NCBI GenBank assembly: GCA_002315315.1
Contig: DCGT01000026.1
Location: 31,727 to 39,367, forward strand
Origin: Faecalibacterium sp. UBA1771
GTDB lineage: Bacteria; Bacillota; Clostridia; Oscillospirales; Ruminococcaceae
DNA length: 7,641 nucleotides
Reading direction: 5' to 3'
In this document: piece by piece, positions 7,107-7,641 of the stretch
How positions within the stretch are numbered: the first letter of the stretch is position 1
Layout: the number at the start of each line of letters is the position of its first letter
Notes under the pieces: generated by a model
The model's database searches: none
What the model saw: the letters and a program-made list of their open reading frames with translations, nothing else
Told to the model about the DNA's origin: nothing
Position numbers and translations under genes: made by a program

Positions 7107-7237
7107 TTATGAGAGAAAAGCAAGAAGAAAAGACCTCTGTGGGAAGGTATGGGTAACACCAATCGCACAGACTGTACACATTCGGTGTTCAAAAGTGCCG
7201 AGGCGTGCTCCGTATTTCACATCATTTACTCTCATAA
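7107..7237. repeat. Inverted-repeat-bounded 131-base stretch with an internal hairpin
   Basis: Perfect 9-base inverted arms TTATGAGAG (7107-7115) and CTCTCATAA (7229-7237) enclose 113 bases; the pairing can resume for three A-T pairs after one A-A mismatch. Inside, AACACCAAT (7155-7163) pairs with ATT-GGTGTT (7180-7189, one bulged C) around a 16-base loop. No coding frame with a start and ribosome binding site lies here. It may be an uncharacterised structured RNA or a small non-autonomous element; no target-site duplication was evident and no family was recognised. Confidence 0.4.
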
Positions 7238-7273
7238 TGAAAGAATCCCCTCGTAATTTCTTACGAGGGGATT
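7238..7273 (-). terminator. Rho-independent terminator of ppdK
   Basis: A perfect 13-bp stem (7244-7256 with 7261-7273, AATCCCCTCGTAA and TTACGAGGGGATT) has a TTTC loop, which reads GAAA, a stable GNRA-type tetraloop, on the minus strand. On that strand CTTTCATT follows the stem. It lies 58 bases after the ppdK stop and may also work as a barrier for plus-strand transcripts. Confidence 0.85.
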
Positions 7274-7331
7274 TAAACAGCTTATTATGTCTTACTGCGT
7301 TCTGTACGGGAATCGCTCTTAAGATTTTATC

Positions 7332-7641
7332 TTATTTCTCGCGCGGGAACTTGATTTCGGCCTGAGCGGCGGCGAGGCGGGCGATAGGTACACGGAACGG
7401 CGAGCAGGAAACATAGGTAAGACCGGTCTTATGGCAGAATTCGACGGAAGAAGGATCTCCACCGTGCTCACCGCAGATTCCGAGCTTGATGTCGGGGCGG
7501 GTGGCGCGACCGAGCTTAGCAGCCATCTGGACGAGGCGGCCTACGCCGTCCTGGTCGAGCTTGGCAAACGGATCGGACTCATAAATTTTCTTGCCGTAGT
7601 AGTCATTGAGGAACTTGCCGGCGTCGTCACGGCTGAAGCCG
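7332..7641 (-). CDS. ppdK: Pyruvate, phosphate dikinase, C-terminal end; 5' part outside window
   Basis: PPDK interconverts pyruvate, ATP and phosphate with phosphoenolpyruvate, AMP and diphosphate in the cytoplasm; in many anaerobes it works in the glycolytic direction. The window shows the last 102 residues of a protein that is usually about 870-880 long. The frame is open to the window edge, so the ATG at 7526 is internal. Visible motifs of the C-terminal pyruvate/PEP-binding barrel are GFSRDDAGKFL and the ICGEHGGDPSS segment with the catalytic acid/base cysteine, then SCSPFRVPIARLAAAQ and the end FPREK. These are highly conserved in PPDK and distinguish it from PEP synthase. A strong terminator follows 58 bases downstream. 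The gene points toward metG-tatD (convergent). Confidence 0.96.
   Translation of the reverse strand, partial: GFSRDDAGKFLNDYYGKKIYESDPFAKLDQDGVGRLVQMAAKLGRATRPDIKLGICGEHGGDPSSVEFCHKTGLTYVSCSPFRVPIARLAAAQAEIKFPREK

Noticed and set aside
7045..7215. Minus-strand open stretch across the 7107-7237 element and the tatD terminator
   Set aside because: A stop codon directly precedes it, there is no ATG or ribosome binding site, and it reads through the tatD terminator stem.

Overview
The window looks like chromosomal DNA of an anaerobic, moderately GC-rich Firmicute, most likely a clostridial lineage near Oscillospiraceae/Ruminococcaceae. Three things suggest this: a single-chain pyruvate:ferredoxin oxidoreductase and a pyruvate phosphate dikinase lie about 5 kb apart, metG is followed directly by tatD as in many Firmicutes, and there is a stand-alone LytTR regulator next to a LiaF-like membrane protein. 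This placement is inferred from gene content and protein style, not from a marker gene. No mobile element, CRISPR array, rRNA or tRNA was seen.

Layout. (1) Bases 1-2234, plus strand: the C-terminal two thirds of pyruvate:ferredoxin oxidoreductase (nifJ), closed by a strong intrinsic terminator at 2294-2329. (2) Bases 2235-2638: no gene; they hold the two facing transcript ends. (3) Bases 2639-4086, minus strand: a compact operon of a LytTR-type DNA-binding regulator, a LiaF-like membrane protein whose start overlaps the regulator's stop by 4 nt, and a small two-helix membrane protein whose reading frame is broken by one base at a six-A run. The operon has a good sigma-A promoter (4116-4144), and its first gene probably starts at an ATA codon. 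(4) Bases 4087-4360: a divergent promoter region. (5) Bases 4361-7044, plus strand: metG (methionyl-tRNA synthetase) and tatD (metal-dependent hydrolase), overlapping by 4 nt, then a terminator at 7048-7085. (6) Bases 7086-7331: a convergent spacer with an inverted-repeat-bounded, possibly structured stretch (7107-7237) and a perfect 13-bp terminator stem for the gene on the right. (7) Bases 7332-7641, minus strand: the C-terminal end of pyruvate phosphate dikinase (ppdK).

How the genes fit together. PFOR (pyruvate to acetyl-CoA plus reduced ferredoxin) and PPDK (PEP/pyruvate interconversion) sit at the same metabolic node but in separate, oppositely oriented transcripts. metG-tatD is a housekeeping unit. 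The minus-strand operon is the least ordinary part. It pairs a LytTR regulator lacking a receiver domain with a membrane protein that joins four predicted transmembrane helices to a fourfold DNSFG-type beta repeat, which suggests an envelope-sensing or autoregulatory module. Its third gene appears to be recently frameshifted, subject to slippage, or affected by a sequence error.
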